From: Tubiluchus corallicola
Taxonomy: Eukaryota > Priapulida > Priapulimorpha > Priapulimorphida > Tubiluchidae
DNA: 64,000 bases
NCBI GenBank assembly: GCA_030141605.1
Contig: JAQGDQ010000862.1
Location: 1 to 64,000 of the forward strand
Direction of reading: 5' to 3'
Shown here: positions 45,368-56,520 of the stretch, one piece after another
Layout: every line of letters begins with the position of its first letter
How positions within the stretch are numbered: position 1 is the first letter of the stretch
Translations under genes and position numbers: made by a program
The notes under the pieces: generated by a model
What the model was told of the DNA's origin: nothing
Seen by the model: only the letters and a program-made list of their open reading frames with translations
The model's database searches: none

Positions 45368-46110
45368 AGTAAGCCTGACATGCAAAAACTATCTAATATA
45401 TTTCTAAGAATCTACCTGAATAAACGTGGATGGAGAAGGCCAAAATTCAAGTTTTTTAGCTTGTTATTTTTTCGCAAAGCTTGGCGTTTATGAAAACATC
45501 CCTGAAGTACTTCGTCAAGGTCTCTGAGGTAAAGTTTAGCACACATATTTCGAGATTCCATTTTGAGATTTTCTCTCCTGTAAAACTGTGTAACGCTGAT
45601 TATGATCTTTTCTTAGTCTATTACCGTCGCCAAAATGAATAAATAAAAGGTAGATAAAGTATTAAGTATTATTTGTGCATTACTGTTTTTAAATCTATTT
45701 AACAAACAAATATTTTGCTAACCTGTATCATACTAATACAGCTACATTTTTGTATATTTGTTTGTTCATTTTGTGTTAAATTTTTTTAGCCAAAATAAGC
45801 AGATGAATAAGTTTAGAATTGTTCAGCTCTGGCAGAGATTTGTTTCCTATGAGTGCATTCTAGTTTTATTATAGAAATCAATTGCATCCATGTAACATTA
45901 TGTGCCATTTTTCCCATGCCATTTTTATCTGCACCGTTTTTCTTGTGCAGAGCTGCTGCTATTATGGTTGTTATTGTCATGGTCATTACTGCTGTTGTTG
46001 TTTCTGCTGTTGTTATTATTGTAAAATAAATACAACGCCAGGCTAAGTGTGACGATGTTGTAGATATAATCCATGTACTCAAATTTGTGACACAAGTTTC
46101 TTACATACGT
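45368..46110 (+). repeat. Family C copy C4
   Basis: Direct match to 13,370-14,120 from CAGTAAGCCTGACATGCAAA through CACTTCGTCAAGGTCTCTG-like text, TATTACCGTCGCCAAAATGA and the GTT-rich tract. It is one of the two full-length copies of the family. Confidence 0.85.
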
Positions 46111-46427
46111 TCAGGCATTTTTTGCCTTTAAAATTATTAAAAATGACAGTCATTTGATCTATTAATAGTTATTTTGATTTAAGCCAATAACAATAGACTA
46201 AAAATGGTGATAAAATGGCAAGCTATAAAATCTACGTAGCATAAAAAACTGCGCAAAAGGTACAGTACTTTAGAGACGGCTTTGTACAGATCAGCATAGC
46301 ATGCATACTAAATGTCCTAAATACTTTAAAAAATTATCAGCAGTTAAAGAATGAAGCACATTTTTTGCTTTTGTTGTGTTTTTAAAAAAGTCGGACTTTG
46401 TTTTTTTGCACATGACAAAGAATGTTG
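46111..46427. other. Nothing assigned
   Basis: Left flank of the piggyBac element. A TTTTTTGCACATG block at about 46,403 resembles the reverse complement of the right flank near 48,608, so the element may reach a little further out. Confidence 0.4.
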
Positions 46428-46462
46428 TGTATCCCACAGGATACATTGGGAACAAACGGTTG
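46428..46462 (+). repeat. piggyBac left inverted repeat
   Basis: TGTATCCCACAGGATACA carries the palindrome and is followed by TTGGGAACAAACGGTTG. It pairs with the reverse complement of the right end. Confidence 0.75.
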
Positions 46463-46973
46463 TAATTCACTTTCATAATAATAGACCCAGGAATGCAATG
46501 ATGTGCAATAACCTCTTTGCAAGTCCAGTAATTAGCTTTTTAATTAGTAAAGTATGTTTATACTACTATGTTAATGTGTAAACAATTCCACTCGAGTCCC
46601 TTTCCAATTTATTCATTATACTACTTCACTACATATTAGTATCTAACAAGGTGGTTCAAGACACTATAAAGGTGCTACACTAAGGACAGTAAATCCTAAG
46701 TGGCAATTGCAGTGATATAAAGAAGGCATGATACCGTATTATACCCTATGGTGAGTACAAACTTTCTTTTTATTTTTTATATTTCTGTTTCACTTTACAT
46801 TTTCACTGTTCATAGGTTTCATCAATTCATGAATTTCTATGCACCAAGATTATTACAATAAACATATGTCGCTTTACATTCCACTGTTCATTGCAATAAT
46901 ATTGGATTATTGTCTTAGGTAACAAAATGGATTCCATTTCAACATCAAAATTTTATGAAAAGCCAGTGGATGT

Positions 46974-48370
46974 ATGGACTCGGATGTTGTTGTAAGACAT
47001 GGCAGAAGAGAATTAATTTTGTTACTGGATGCTGACGTGTCTGAACCTGAGAATGAATCTAATGATGATGATGGAGAAAGTGATTACTCAGAGTCTTCAT
47101 GCTCAGAAGTTAGTGACTCAGAAATCGACAGTAATCAGCCAACAACATCAACAGCTCTGCAGAACAAAGGCTCTGGTTTTAAATGGAAGACACCCAAAAA
47201 GAATGCACAGCCTACTGCCATAGAATTCTCGGGGAGGTGGAGGACTACAGAGACAGCATCCAACCAGCTTCTTGGTATTTTAATCAATTTTGACCAGTTG
47301 AATTGATAGACTTTATAGTGGAGCAGACAAATTTGTATGCAGCGGAAGATGGAGGCAACTTTGTGACCTCAACTGAAGAAATCGAAATTCATTTAGGAAT
47401 TCTCATCAGAATGGGTTTGACGGGTGTGCCTCAATATAGAGTATTGGTCAAAAAAAATTTCGAGTGTCTGCCATTGCAGATCATATTAGCAGAAATCGAT
47501 TTTTTGAGATAAATCGATATCTACACTTTGCTGATAATGCTCACATAGTAAAAGACCGTGATGATCCAGCTTATGACAGATTGTTCATGGTTAGACCACT
47601 GCTGAACATAGTTAGAAATATGTGTCTTGAAGCAAAACCCCTTCAACGGCAAAGCATAGATGAGCAAGTGATTCAAGGGGAGAAGTTACCTTCGCCAGTA
47701 TCTTCCAAAAAATCCTAAAAAATGGGGGTGTAAAGTTTTTGAGACATGAAAAAGAAGGGCCGCGGTAAATATGACAGTAAAGTGGTCATAATTTCTGCAA
47801 TAAACGCTGTTCCCTCGTAACACAAGAAATCTGTTACATTGACTGCGACAGATGTTGGTGTAAATCCCGTCCAGAAGGTGAAACGACATGACAGAAAGCA
47901 AAAAATGATGTATATTATTGCCCTGCAATTGTAAAAGAGTACAACATGCATATGGGGGCAGTAGATCTGTGTGACATGTTGATGAGTTTCTACAGAATTG
48001 ATCATAAGAGTACAAAGTGGTACAGAGGAGTATTCTTTTGGTGCCTTAGTGTTGCAGTTGTAAATGGTTGGCTACAATACCGTCATCACTGTACACATCT
48101 TATACTTCCAAAATAATCACAAATGGATTTCATGGAATTTGCTTCAGAATTGAGTACTTCTTTACTAACAGAAGACAAAAAGATCGAAACGAGCCGTAAA
48201 CGACGCCTCCCACCACCTGCTGAAGAGTCAGATGAAGATAATGTGCAACCTAAGCACTACAATATTTACAGCGTTTACAATCCTAGAAAGCCAGAAAGAC
48301 ACTTTCCAAAAATAGAGAATAAAGGCAGAGATGCAAGTGCTGCTGCAAGCTCAGCCAAACAAAATGTATA
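46974..48370 (+). pseudogene. piggyBac transposase relic
   Basis: The N-terminal part is acidic (DVSEPENESNDDDGESDYSE), then GFKWKTPKKNAQPTAIEFSG. After a short break come FVTSTEEIEIHLGILIRMG, HISRNRFFEINRYLHFADN and QRQSIDEQVI with the first catalytic Asp. A frameshift follows, then QYLPKNPKKWGCKVF. The sequence then jumps to a KKKGRGKYDSKV segment. The central block with the DNxFTS motif and the second catalytic Asp is missing. HMGAVDLCDMLMSFYRIDHK holds the third Asp. The C-terminus is STKWYRGVFFWCLSVAVVNG and a last open part ending at 48,370. At least three frame breaks and the internal deletion make it inactive. Confidence 0.85.
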
Positions 48371-48553
48371 AAATGCAACGTGTTCTTATGCTTGCAACAA
48401 GATCATAATTGCTTCTTGAGATTCCACATGCAAATTCCATGTGGAGATTCCACATAAGTCAGAATTTTGTAATAAAATTCCACGACTTTATTAAATGTAT
48501 TGAATAAACTTCAGATTTCCAAATATACAGCATTTGCTTATTGTCATGTTTAG

Positions 48554-48586
48554 CAACCATTGAATCCCAATGTATCCAGGGATACA
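48554..48586 (-). repeat. piggyBac right inverted repeat
   Basis: The reverse complement reads TGTATCCCTGGATACATTGG and continues ATTCAATGGTTG, matching the left end except for small indels. Confidence 0.75.
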
Positions 48587-48649
48587 GGTGATATTTAGCA
48601 TACGGGCACATGCAAAAAAGAATTATTATGTGTAAACAAGATGGATTGG

Positions 48650-48975
48650 TGAAAAATTGGCTGTAGTGGAGAACTGAAAGGGGAAACTTCAGCAGGATTT
48701 TTCCAAAATTAAAAGCTTAAATGTCACATGACATTTCCAACCAAATTGGAAATTGTCACTGTGACGAACCAAAGATAGAGGGAGCTGATTAAATCGGCTC
48801 ACGTACCTAGATTCGTAATTCAACTAAGTGACGTCATGAGCAGACAAAGTCATTCATTATGAGAGCGGCGCCAGAAGAGCAGTAAGTAGGTGGTTTTTTC
48901 ACCTAGAACAGTGTCATGGATACCAATTAGGCTAACTGATGCAAAATGAATACAATAATTGCCTTTATTTTTCAA
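48650..48975 (+). repeat. Repeat L copy, second
   Basis: It matches 38,960-39,175, with about 110 extra bases between AATTAAAAGCTT and GAGCAGACAAAGTC. It holds a TGACGTCA palindrome at 48,829-48,836, inside the extra part. Confidence 0.75.
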
Positions 48976-49009
48976 GTCTTGTTCATTCAATTAAATAAAT
49001 AAAAAATAA

Positions 49010-49205
49010 CCAGAAATAAAAGACATTCTAAAGAAATCTGTAATTGGATCTATATTAAAAAGCTAGTCCATATATGCAGCCTTTAATGAAAAAAAATCAA
49101 TTTATAACTAAAAGCTCCTATGGTAATCTAATAGTGAAACCTTTACCGACAAAGGTTTTGTAAAAAATTACCTCAACTGTATTTGCTCACATTTGCTCAC
49201 ATACA
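49010..49205 (+). repeat. Family J copy, second
   Basis: It matches 10,650-10,870, including CTAGTCCATATATGCAGCCT. An ACATTTGCTC unit is tandemly repeated at its right edge. Confidence 0.8.
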
Positions 49206-50047
49206 TTTGCTCATTACCTTGGTTTTGTTAAAAACTATTGTTCGTGCTTTTTTACAAAGCCCGTGTGCCAGGTATTACCTGATAAAGTGTAATTAATTAC
49301 CTGCAAGGTCTTTTATATAGTGAAAATTATTGAGATAACATAGCAGTGTTTTTCTTTCTGGCAGCACCATATGTTTACCTTACCTGAGAAGTGGTCCAAG
49401 CAACAAAATTAATTGCAGCTGGCAGCTCTGTAAAGTGATTTTTGAAACCATTTGCTAAAGAAATTTCGTATTAAAGTTTGTGGACATTCTGGGTGGCAGG
49501 AACATGAGCTGTACACGTGGTTAAAGTTAAAATTGATGAAAATGAAAGTTTACAAGATCGAGCAAATGAAGATGAAGAGAATGCTTCAGAATTACACAGT
49601 GAACATCATTAGTCTATTATGTCAGAATTTTGATAAGCTATTAAAAAACAGTATAGCATAAAAACAATAGTACGGTGGTGAAACGTCTATTTGCAATCTT
49701 CACACATCATTCATATAGTTACAACAACTTGACCTGTATCTTGGTTTTGACCTACCAGGGGCACCACGATTGGCAGTTGGTCATTCTACTCAGTTAGTAG
49801 AATGTCATATTTGGTTAATATATTATTACCCAGTAACACATATTTGGTTAATTCATAAACCCGCTAGGTCTTTAGTGTAATATAAATTTAGCGCAGTAAA
49901 ACTGGCAGAGTTGCCATCATCACAGCTGGAGTTTCTCATTATTTGCACGAAAAGAGCAGAAAGAGGTAACATCTTAGTTCTTGAGCCACCTGACATAGGC
50001 CAATAGAAAAGAACAAATTTTACACATAAAATAAAAAGCCTATTTAC
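49206..50047. other. Mostly unassigned
   Basis: 49,740-49,990 resembles 10,920-11,170. No gene recognised; a 69-codon open frame at 49,452-49,661 is lysine- and methionine-rich and unconvincing. Confidence 0.4.
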
Positions 50048-50460
50048 TGAGATTTGATAATAACAGGATTGGCGCTTGGAGTTTGATATTAGAGAGACAA
50101 TTTTTGTCTTCAGCAAACAAATCAATTTAGAGAATTACCCTTTCATATTGTGCCATGTTTGCCCGTGTGATTGAACACTTAAAGTTGCCTTGTTCAAACA
50201 GTAATTATTGTACGTAATCTCGTACAAACGATATTGGGTAGCCTCGTAAAGTACAGAAACATTTCTTCTCTGTGTTTTAAATAGAAATATTTTAACATTT
50301 CTTTGAAATGCTTTTAAAATGCTTTGAAAAAAATCTAATTCAATTATTCTGATCATAAATCCTTTTAATCTTATCAAAACGTGGCATTTCCCAATCAGTT
50401 ATATCTTTACAAATCTTACTTCAAAGAGTGTTTTAATTTTCATTTTAAATGCGTAATACT
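50048..50460 (+). repeat. Family G copy G2
   Basis: It matches 28,780-29,165 and runs into TTTTAAATGCGTAATACTAA, a block shared with several C-to-A junctions. Confidence 0.75.
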
Positions 50461-50464
50461 AAAT

Positions 50465-51060
50465 CAAAGCTGTAATACCGTTTTTGTTAACATTGGTTTG
50501 AGCTTACACACAGAAAGAGTTTGTTTCATTTACTCTTTATTCAGTCTGACCTAGGGCTAGAACCATGCTGTGTTGATTGTGTACCAGATTGCGTTCTACA
50601 ATTTTCTTATTGTATGTAAGTGATTGTGGACAAAACTCCTTAAAATAAAAATTTGTTGTGTCATTAATTGTATAAAAATTTATTTTGTACCATTTGTAAG
50701 ACAATTGGCTAACGTGTTGTCTTGTAATGGTAACATGTTGACTTTTTACGGCAACATATTGTAGCTGCTGCGTTAGTTATGATTTTGCACACTAGATGTT
50801 GACTGATATTAATCAAAGCTATTCACCCAGTTGGAACGTCCGCCATTGCTAGACATGCTTCCTTTACTCCAGCGCTGTCAATCCCTCTTACCTATAAGCT
50901 CTCATGTGTAATATTGTTTCCATACATGCATCACTACACTCACTGCTCTAGAATGTATATCTCTGCTACGCTCTACACAGACTCACATGTTTAGATAAAA
51001 TATTTTAACCTTCCAGTGTATGTACACTAACCAAAAATGAAAGTGGAGAAATAATAGCAA
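50465..51060 (+). repeat. Family A copy A8 with leader
   Basis: 50,465-50,640 is almost identical to 59,275-59,440 (TGTGTTGATTGTGTACCAGA). The A core follows, with TGTCAATCCCTCTTACC and a deletion near GAATGTATATCTCTG. Confidence 0.85.
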
Positions 51061-52855
51061 AGGCTGCATAACTGTTTTAGTAAATTGCTGGGATGAAAAT
51101 AAATGCCAACAAAACCCATTTTTATTTTTATATATGTTTTATATAAATCTTTTTATTCTTATCAAAACGTGTCCTTACCCCAGCAGATGTATTATTACAA
51201 CCTTACTTCAGTGATTATTGCGTATTAATTTTTATTTATAACGTAACACTTAATCTAACCACAATCGTTTTTCACTCAATGTGTTCTTCTTAATCTTTAC
51301 TGTTTGTGTTAAAATTATTGTTTTTTTTTGCTAAAAATTTTTGCTGTTACTATTTTTCTTCCTGCTATTCGATTTTTGTATTTTGTAAAATAAATTTATT
51401 TCGCTTACTCTTAATTCAGTTTGACTCATGGGTAGAACCATGCTGTCTATCAGTTTGCATTCAACAATTTTCTTATTATATGGTTAAAATTTTTATAGGA
51501 TTTTGCGTTGTACAACCATTTACAGTGTACCATTTCTGATTCACTTACTTTTGAAAGCAAAAACTCTCGCAGTTTTTGATGCAGTCGGAAACTAATAAGA
51601 AATTGTTCCACTTATCTGGAGGAGGACTCGAAAGCTCAATGCTCCTTCCTCCTCCACACAGTAACTCGTTTAGTTTATATATATTTTTTTCAATGTAATA
51701 ACATTTGTATATATGTTTAAGTGTTTCTGTGGAATAAATTCATAATTAAAAAATTCATAATTCAAATGTGACGTCTATCCAATTTATTATCTGTCACCAT
51801 GTATTAAGTGCAGTAAGTATCGTTTAGCATAAAGTTTAATCTTTGTGTTTGTTGTTTTATTCTTACAACTAGAAACGAAACTTAGATCTTACAAACACAC
51901 CAAAATGAATCATTTCTTTCTAATTACACTAACCGAACTTCGAGACATAACCTTTAGATAACGTATAAAATAAATAAAAAATATTTTCAGTCTAATAGCT
52001 TTAAAAACCGCAAAACAACAACTTATTATATCAGTGAAGGATCTCAAAAGGTCAACAGGAGTGTGGGTGGGAGTGGGATTTGTTCGTTCTTATTTTTTGT
52101 TTAGGTCATATCAACAGGATGTCAAGGTGCAGTTTATTACTTTGTAGATTCTAATAATTATTGACTTCAAGGCCAAGTTATGTAGTTTTGTTAATTGGGA
52201 TTATCATGATTATTACAAAAGGAAAAGAATGCAGGACGAGGAACAATTACTGCTGCATTGTGTTTAGGAAACTCCACAATAATTTTGTAACCCGCAATCA
52301 TTGGTATAATAGTCAGTTTCATTGTACATTCGGATCAACAAAAAACAAAGCATTTTGCTTATGAATGTTTTAGAATTATTTATAACTGTTGTGTATGTAC
52401 TGTAAATAATCAATAAATTTACTACTCTTTATAAAAAAACAAAAAAGAAAGAAACTACCCGAGTCAAGGTCTGTCACCCATAGCTTAAAAACTTGAGTAA
52501 AAGGTTGAATGCCTTTTATAGTATCAAAATATATTATTTCTTTCTTTTAAAAGTTTTCACCCTAACGGGTCTCAGGTTAGCAGCGGAAGTTTATTTGAAC
52601 AGTTAAGTGAAAGTTCCTGAAAGGAATAATAATCTATTGTTGAGACTTAAAAGAGCATTCAACGTATTATTCAAGCTAAAGCTGACAAGTCTCGGGAGCG
52701 CTCTCTCATAATTTAGGACTTAAAAACTTGGTTTGCATAAATTGTATTTCAAAATTAGTGCATGTGGATAGTACATAAGGGTCAAGGACATTCATTATAC
52801 TATTTAATTATAGGATAACACTCGTGTCCTGATTGACAGTAAACATACTCATAAT

Positions 52856-52860
<5 letters not shown>
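51061..52860. other. Mostly unassigned
   Basis: 51,160-51,490 is a copy of the family A leader. The rest (51,500-52,860) is AT-rich with no gene, no match elsewhere in the window and no exon that fits the fringe-like gene. Confidence 0.45.
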
Positions 52861-52916
<56 letters not shown>

Positions 52917-52936
52917 ACACACACACACACACACTA
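52861..52936 (+). repeat. (CA)n microsatellite
   Basis: A long, almost pure CA tract with one GA interruption, presumably in a downstream intron of the fringe-like gene. Confidence 0.95.
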
Positions 52937-53203
52937 AAATTATTATTTACACACGATGTCACGCATGGTAGATAAAGGGAAATATCAAAATCTCTCCAGG
53001 GTGCAAGTCTGCAAGGGGAAGTGAAAATTTTAGATTAGTACAACATGCCATTACTGCATGTATTACTGTCACGCGATAAAAACCCTCCTCACCCACCTGT
53101 GAGCTGAAGTACTAGTTCAAAATCAAGAGTTTCCAATCATGCGCAGTTTGTCAGGAAGGTGCAAAAAGTTAGAACAAACCTTTAAATTCCTGGTTGTTCT
53201 TAC

Positions 53204-53306
53204 CTATTTGGTTGACGAAAAAAACCAAGAAGTTCTGCCTCCAACTTGCAGCATAGATGCCAGTGCAGATGACTAGGTGGACAGTTTGTGTTGATAACAT
53301 GTTCTC
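53204..53306 (-). CDS. fng: Fringe-like glycosyltransferase, third recognised exon
   Basis: This 103-nt exon sits between the acceptor TGTTATTTTAG and the donor AG|GTAAGA. With the last base of the previous exon it reads GEHVINTNCPPSHLHWHLCC, then KLEAELLGFFRQPN. It matches the part of fringe proteins where an INTxC motif and a CCKM-like motif precede the catalytic DxD. Positions expected to be Ser-Arg after the His are changed here, so this may be a divergent paralog. It ends two bases into a codon. The exon that should follow, with the metal-binding DxD, was not found downstream. Confidence 0.75.
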
Positions 53307-53922
53307 CTAAAATAACATGAACTGTGTCAAATAAAACAGGTGCTAATATTTCTGCGTTGTCTAATATAGTCATTAGAGGATTAAACGGAGGATTAAACGA
53401 ACAAACAAACAAGTAAACAAAAGAATAAACAAGAAGGCAACACGTAATAATTAAACAAACAAATGAATGAATGAATGAACGAATGAATGAATGAATGAAT
53501 GAACGACTAGAACAAGCGAACGAATGAATGAGTAGATAAATGTGACACAAGGATAAAAACAAATACATGTAAGTGACGAATAACACTAGTAAAATGTTAT
53601 TCAAACTAGATTTTATCCATGTTTTCTAAATTTTGACAAGAAAAATGATAAAAAAATAAGCGATTCTTGGACAAAAATTTTGCAAAAACTAATAAACAAA
53701 AACGTCTATAAAGAATAACAACCTGTTATTTTAAGCTCATACCTGGTCAGAGATGCGCCTAAAAGAATTGGACTAAGATAGTATGTGCAATGGAAGACAG
53801 TAAATCTAAGTATTGAGGGAAATGGTGACTGTAGATTGAACTTTAGATTTTTGATTAGCATTACAAGAAACTCTGTATCTACGGCAGCCTAAAAAGTTTT
53901 TGTACTGATGCTGTATTATACT

Positions 53923-54009
<87 letters not shown>

Positions 54010-54183
54010 CTCTTTCTTTCGTAATTCGTAAGTGACTGTCGCTACTAATGCTATTTTAATGCAGCCTCCTTCCAGTAACCTCCTAAAAAATCGCCCCACT
54101 CATATGGCATGTTGTCTTTTTCTTCTGTTACCTGTGCTGAGGAAGCTGAACAATTGCAATTGTGCTAGAATATGAAAACTTAC
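53307..54183 (-). other. Intron of the fringe-like gene with microsatellites
   Basis: It is an 877-bp intron. It holds an (AATG)n tract (53,461-53,505), an A/C-rich AAACAAAC stretch before it, and a long (TC)n tract (53,923-54,005). The open frame that seems to run through part of it is an artefact of these tracts. Confidence 0.65.
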
Positions 54184-54232
54184 CTGCTAATTCTTGAACT
54201 TCCTCATCATCTGCATCCGAGAAGAAAAATGT
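54184..54232 (-). CDS. fng: Fringe-like glycosyltransferase, second recognised exon
   Basis: This 49-nt exon has the acceptor GGAATTTACAG and the donor GCAG|GTAAGT. It reads TFFFSDADDEEVQELA plus one base, and corresponds to the conserved T-x-F-F-[ST]-D strand with the acidic residues that follow it in fringe proteins. The preceding exon ends on a codon boundary and the next one supplies two bases, so phases agree on both sides. It is too short to be found by ORF length alone. Confidence 0.8.
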
Positions 54233-54549
54233 CTGTAAATTCCAATAACAATGAGTCGACAATAAATTAATAATGAAGAAGAATTGCAATTATTGAAACA
54301 TAATATCTTTCTTAAACATTTTAGTTTGTACATTTTAAGCCCCTTTAATAAGCTTACCTACGTATGAACAGCAAAAAGTAGTCTTGTGTAAGTAGACTAA
54401 ATCTGAGTAGTCATGGATTTAGTGATCACAGTGAAACTACGCCAAAACTGGTCGGTAAATGCACGGATGACTGCTTGTAGAAAACTGCTTCTGGGTGGTT
54501 TTATGTGTCATACGGTATTGCTTCGTCAAGGGACTGAACGTTGCCAAAT

Positions 54550-55035
54550 CACCTCTCTTGATCAATGTCTTATCTCTTCTGCTGATCAGTATCTTGTCTC
54601 CGCTACTGCTCAACATTTATCTCTTATGCTGGCCATTACCTTATCTCCTCTGATGTTCAGTGTCCATTTTCCTCTGCTGGTCAATGTTTTAGCTCCTCTG
54701 CTGGTCAATATTTATCTCCTCTACTAGTCAATAACTTATCTTCTGTGCATTGTCAATGCCTTACCTCCTCTGCTGGTCAGTGTCTTACCTCCTCTACTAG
54801 TCAATATCTTATCGCCTATGCTGGTCAATGCCTTACATTCTCTGCTGGTCAATGCCTTATCTCCTCTGATGGTCAGTGCCTATTTTCCTCTGATGTTCAA
54901 TATCCAATCTCCTCTGCTGATCAATGTCTTTTCTCATTTGATGGTCAATGTCTTACCTTCTCTGCTGGTCAATGTCTTTTCTCCTCTACTAGTCAATATC
55001 TTATCGCCTCTGTTGATCAATATCTTATTTCAGAA
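54550..55035. repeat. 24-bp minisatellite, about 20 units, intronic
   Basis: Units of the type CTCCTCTGCTGGTCAATGTC plus a TTAT/TTAC end repeat through about 480 bp with variants. The period is a multiple of three, so plus-strand frames stay open (54,413-54,727; 54,745-55,053; 54,818-55,102), giving eight-residue repeats such as QCLTSSAG or SPLLVNVL. It lies inside the 1,026-bp intron (54,233-55,258) of the fringe-like gene, on the opposite strand to its exons in reading sense. Confidence 0.85.
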
Positions 55036-55258
55036 AATTGTCCAGAACAATGAGGATGACACTACTGCCATAAATATTTACAAAAAGATGGCTTTCTATT
55101 AAGTGCATTAGTGCATTTATAAGTGCTGCTTACCAGCTTGCAGGGTACCGAGCTGCATAAAAATACCATATCATACCATACCATGATATACCACATCCAC
55201 ACTGCAACAATTTCATTCCTCAATAGAAAAACTTGCACAATAATTATGCTGGATTTAC

Positions 55259-55464
55259 CTGGCTTCTGGCAGTTTTGAACCAAGTATTGAGAATAACCTT
55301 TAACCTAGAGTGATGCAATGAAGCTGCTGTCTTTACACTGATGTACACATCGTTCAATTTTACAGGAAAGGAATTGAGTCTCGTCTGGGTTACGTCTGCA
55401 AGCGATTGAAATGATCTTTCGTTCTCCACCATTTTTGCCAGCAGATCTTGTCCTAAATTGTTGC
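55259..55464 (-). CDS. fng: Fringe-like glycosyltransferase, first recognised exon
   Basis: This exon of about 206 nt ends at a CAG|GTAAAT donor on a codon boundary. It reads NLGQDLLAKMVENERSFQSL..., then LNDVYISVKTAASLHHSRLK and VILNTWFKTARSQ. The D-V-[FY]-I-[SA]-V-K-T...H-x-x-R-L...TW pattern is the hallmark start of the fringe catalytic domain, which adds N-acetylglucosamine to O-fucose on Notch EGF repeats in the Golgi. The acceptor is taken as TTTTTCTAAATCGAG at 55,465; the frame stays open to 55,567, so the exon could be longer. The preceding residues would be the stem region. The exon with the signal anchor was not found. Confidence 0.8.
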
Positions 55465-55567
55465 CTCGATTTAGAAAAAGAGAACATTTAAACCGCTTTA
55501 AGAGAACTTTCTTGTGCGTTTGGTCATTCGTCTGGCAGAACCATTTTGCACGAAGTATAATTGTACA

Positions 55568-55919
55568 TTACAAAAACGCTACGATCAATAATGCGCGAAC
55601 ATAATAAGTTTCGCATCGTTTAAGGCTTCAAGGCCTTATATATTGTAATAGGCGTTTTATATTTTTTAGGTAAAATATCCTAAAGTTAGCATGGCGAATT
55701 ACACCATTCGCAACTCGTCCTATGCCCGTCTTTTCAAGTAATGTTTTACCATCTTAGAGACTATTCTCGTGAATTAAAGCCATTTGTGTAATTTTAGAGA
55801 AAATTCGAGTTGCGGAAGAGACATGTTTTACAGAAAACTATTCCATGCTTATTAAACTCTTTGCAACCTATAGGTTTCAAATAATATAATAATTTTTTGC
55901 CGATAATTTGAACACAAAT
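55568..55919. other. Nothing assigned
   Basis: It would hold the upstream intron of the fringe-like gene if the gene extends this way. No exon recognised. Confidence 0.4.
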
Positions 55920-56520
55920 CGATTTAGTGACATTTTACCCAGTTTATTAAAAATAATAATTTTAGTTTTCTTAACATTCACCGTTAATTACCACTTGGAA
56001 ATTATCAATAGAATAATATTGAGAACAATGTTGCGCTGATTACGCAGCCTTGTTTAAGGCCTACAATACTTTTGAAAGGAATAGGTGACCCATCTATAAT
56101 TTTTATAGAGTAATCATAATTACTTCTCATGTCAGTAATAATTGCTAACGTTTTACCTACAATTCCATACCACTGCATTTTACAATATAGAGCCTGATGG
56201 TAGACAGAGCCGAAATCCTTTTTTATAATCAACAAAACATTTTACAGTTGTCATTTATTACAAAAAATCTATTATCGATAATAGTGTTCAATGCTAGGAT
56301 GTAGTCAATTTCATGTGCTCCTTTCTAAAGCCAATTTTTGTTTGATGAATAACATTTCTGTTTTCTAGGTATTTACTCAAACACTCGAACAATTTGCAGA
56401 AAAAAGTCGAGATAGTTATTTGCAGATAATTAGCAGATTCGCTTTTAGAACCTGTTTTGTGCAAGGATACAGTAGTCTAAAACTTTCTGAACACCATGTA
56501 GGATATTTATTTCATGAGTA
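55920..56520 (-). pseudogene. Reverse transcriptase relic lacking the YADD block
   Basis: On the minus strand, KIGFRKEHMKLT (near 56,315) and FVDYKKDFGSVYHQALYCKM (near 56,225) are motif A and its flank, followed by IVGLKQGCVISATLFSIL. The sequence then jumps at about 56,005 to LTVNVKKTKIIIFNKLGKMS. The block with the catalytic YxDD between them is deleted. Several frame breaks are present. It is a non-LTR (jockey/CR1-like) element fragment within or upstream of the fringe-like gene. Confidence 0.65.

Larger units (their letters stand above)
46428..48586 (+). mobile_element. piggyBac-type transposon, decayed, 2.16 kb
   Basis: Its two ends are inverted copies of about 34 bp, each containing an internal TGTATCC...GGATACA palindrome: left 46,428-46,462 and right 48,554-48,586. 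Between them lies a transposase relic. The exact outer ends and the TTAA target duplication expected for piggyBac were not found, so the true termini may lie slightly outside. A 5' leader has a splice-donor-like ATGGTGAGT at 46,750 and an acceptor-like TTGTCTTAG at 46,918, suggesting an intron before the coding part. Confidence 0.75.

Noticed and set aside
53307-53604. The longer minus-strand frame running through exon three of the fringe-like gene, with Ser/Phe/Ile/His repeats.
   Set aside because: It reads through an (AATG)n microsatellite; the acceptor at 53,307 explains where the coding part begins.
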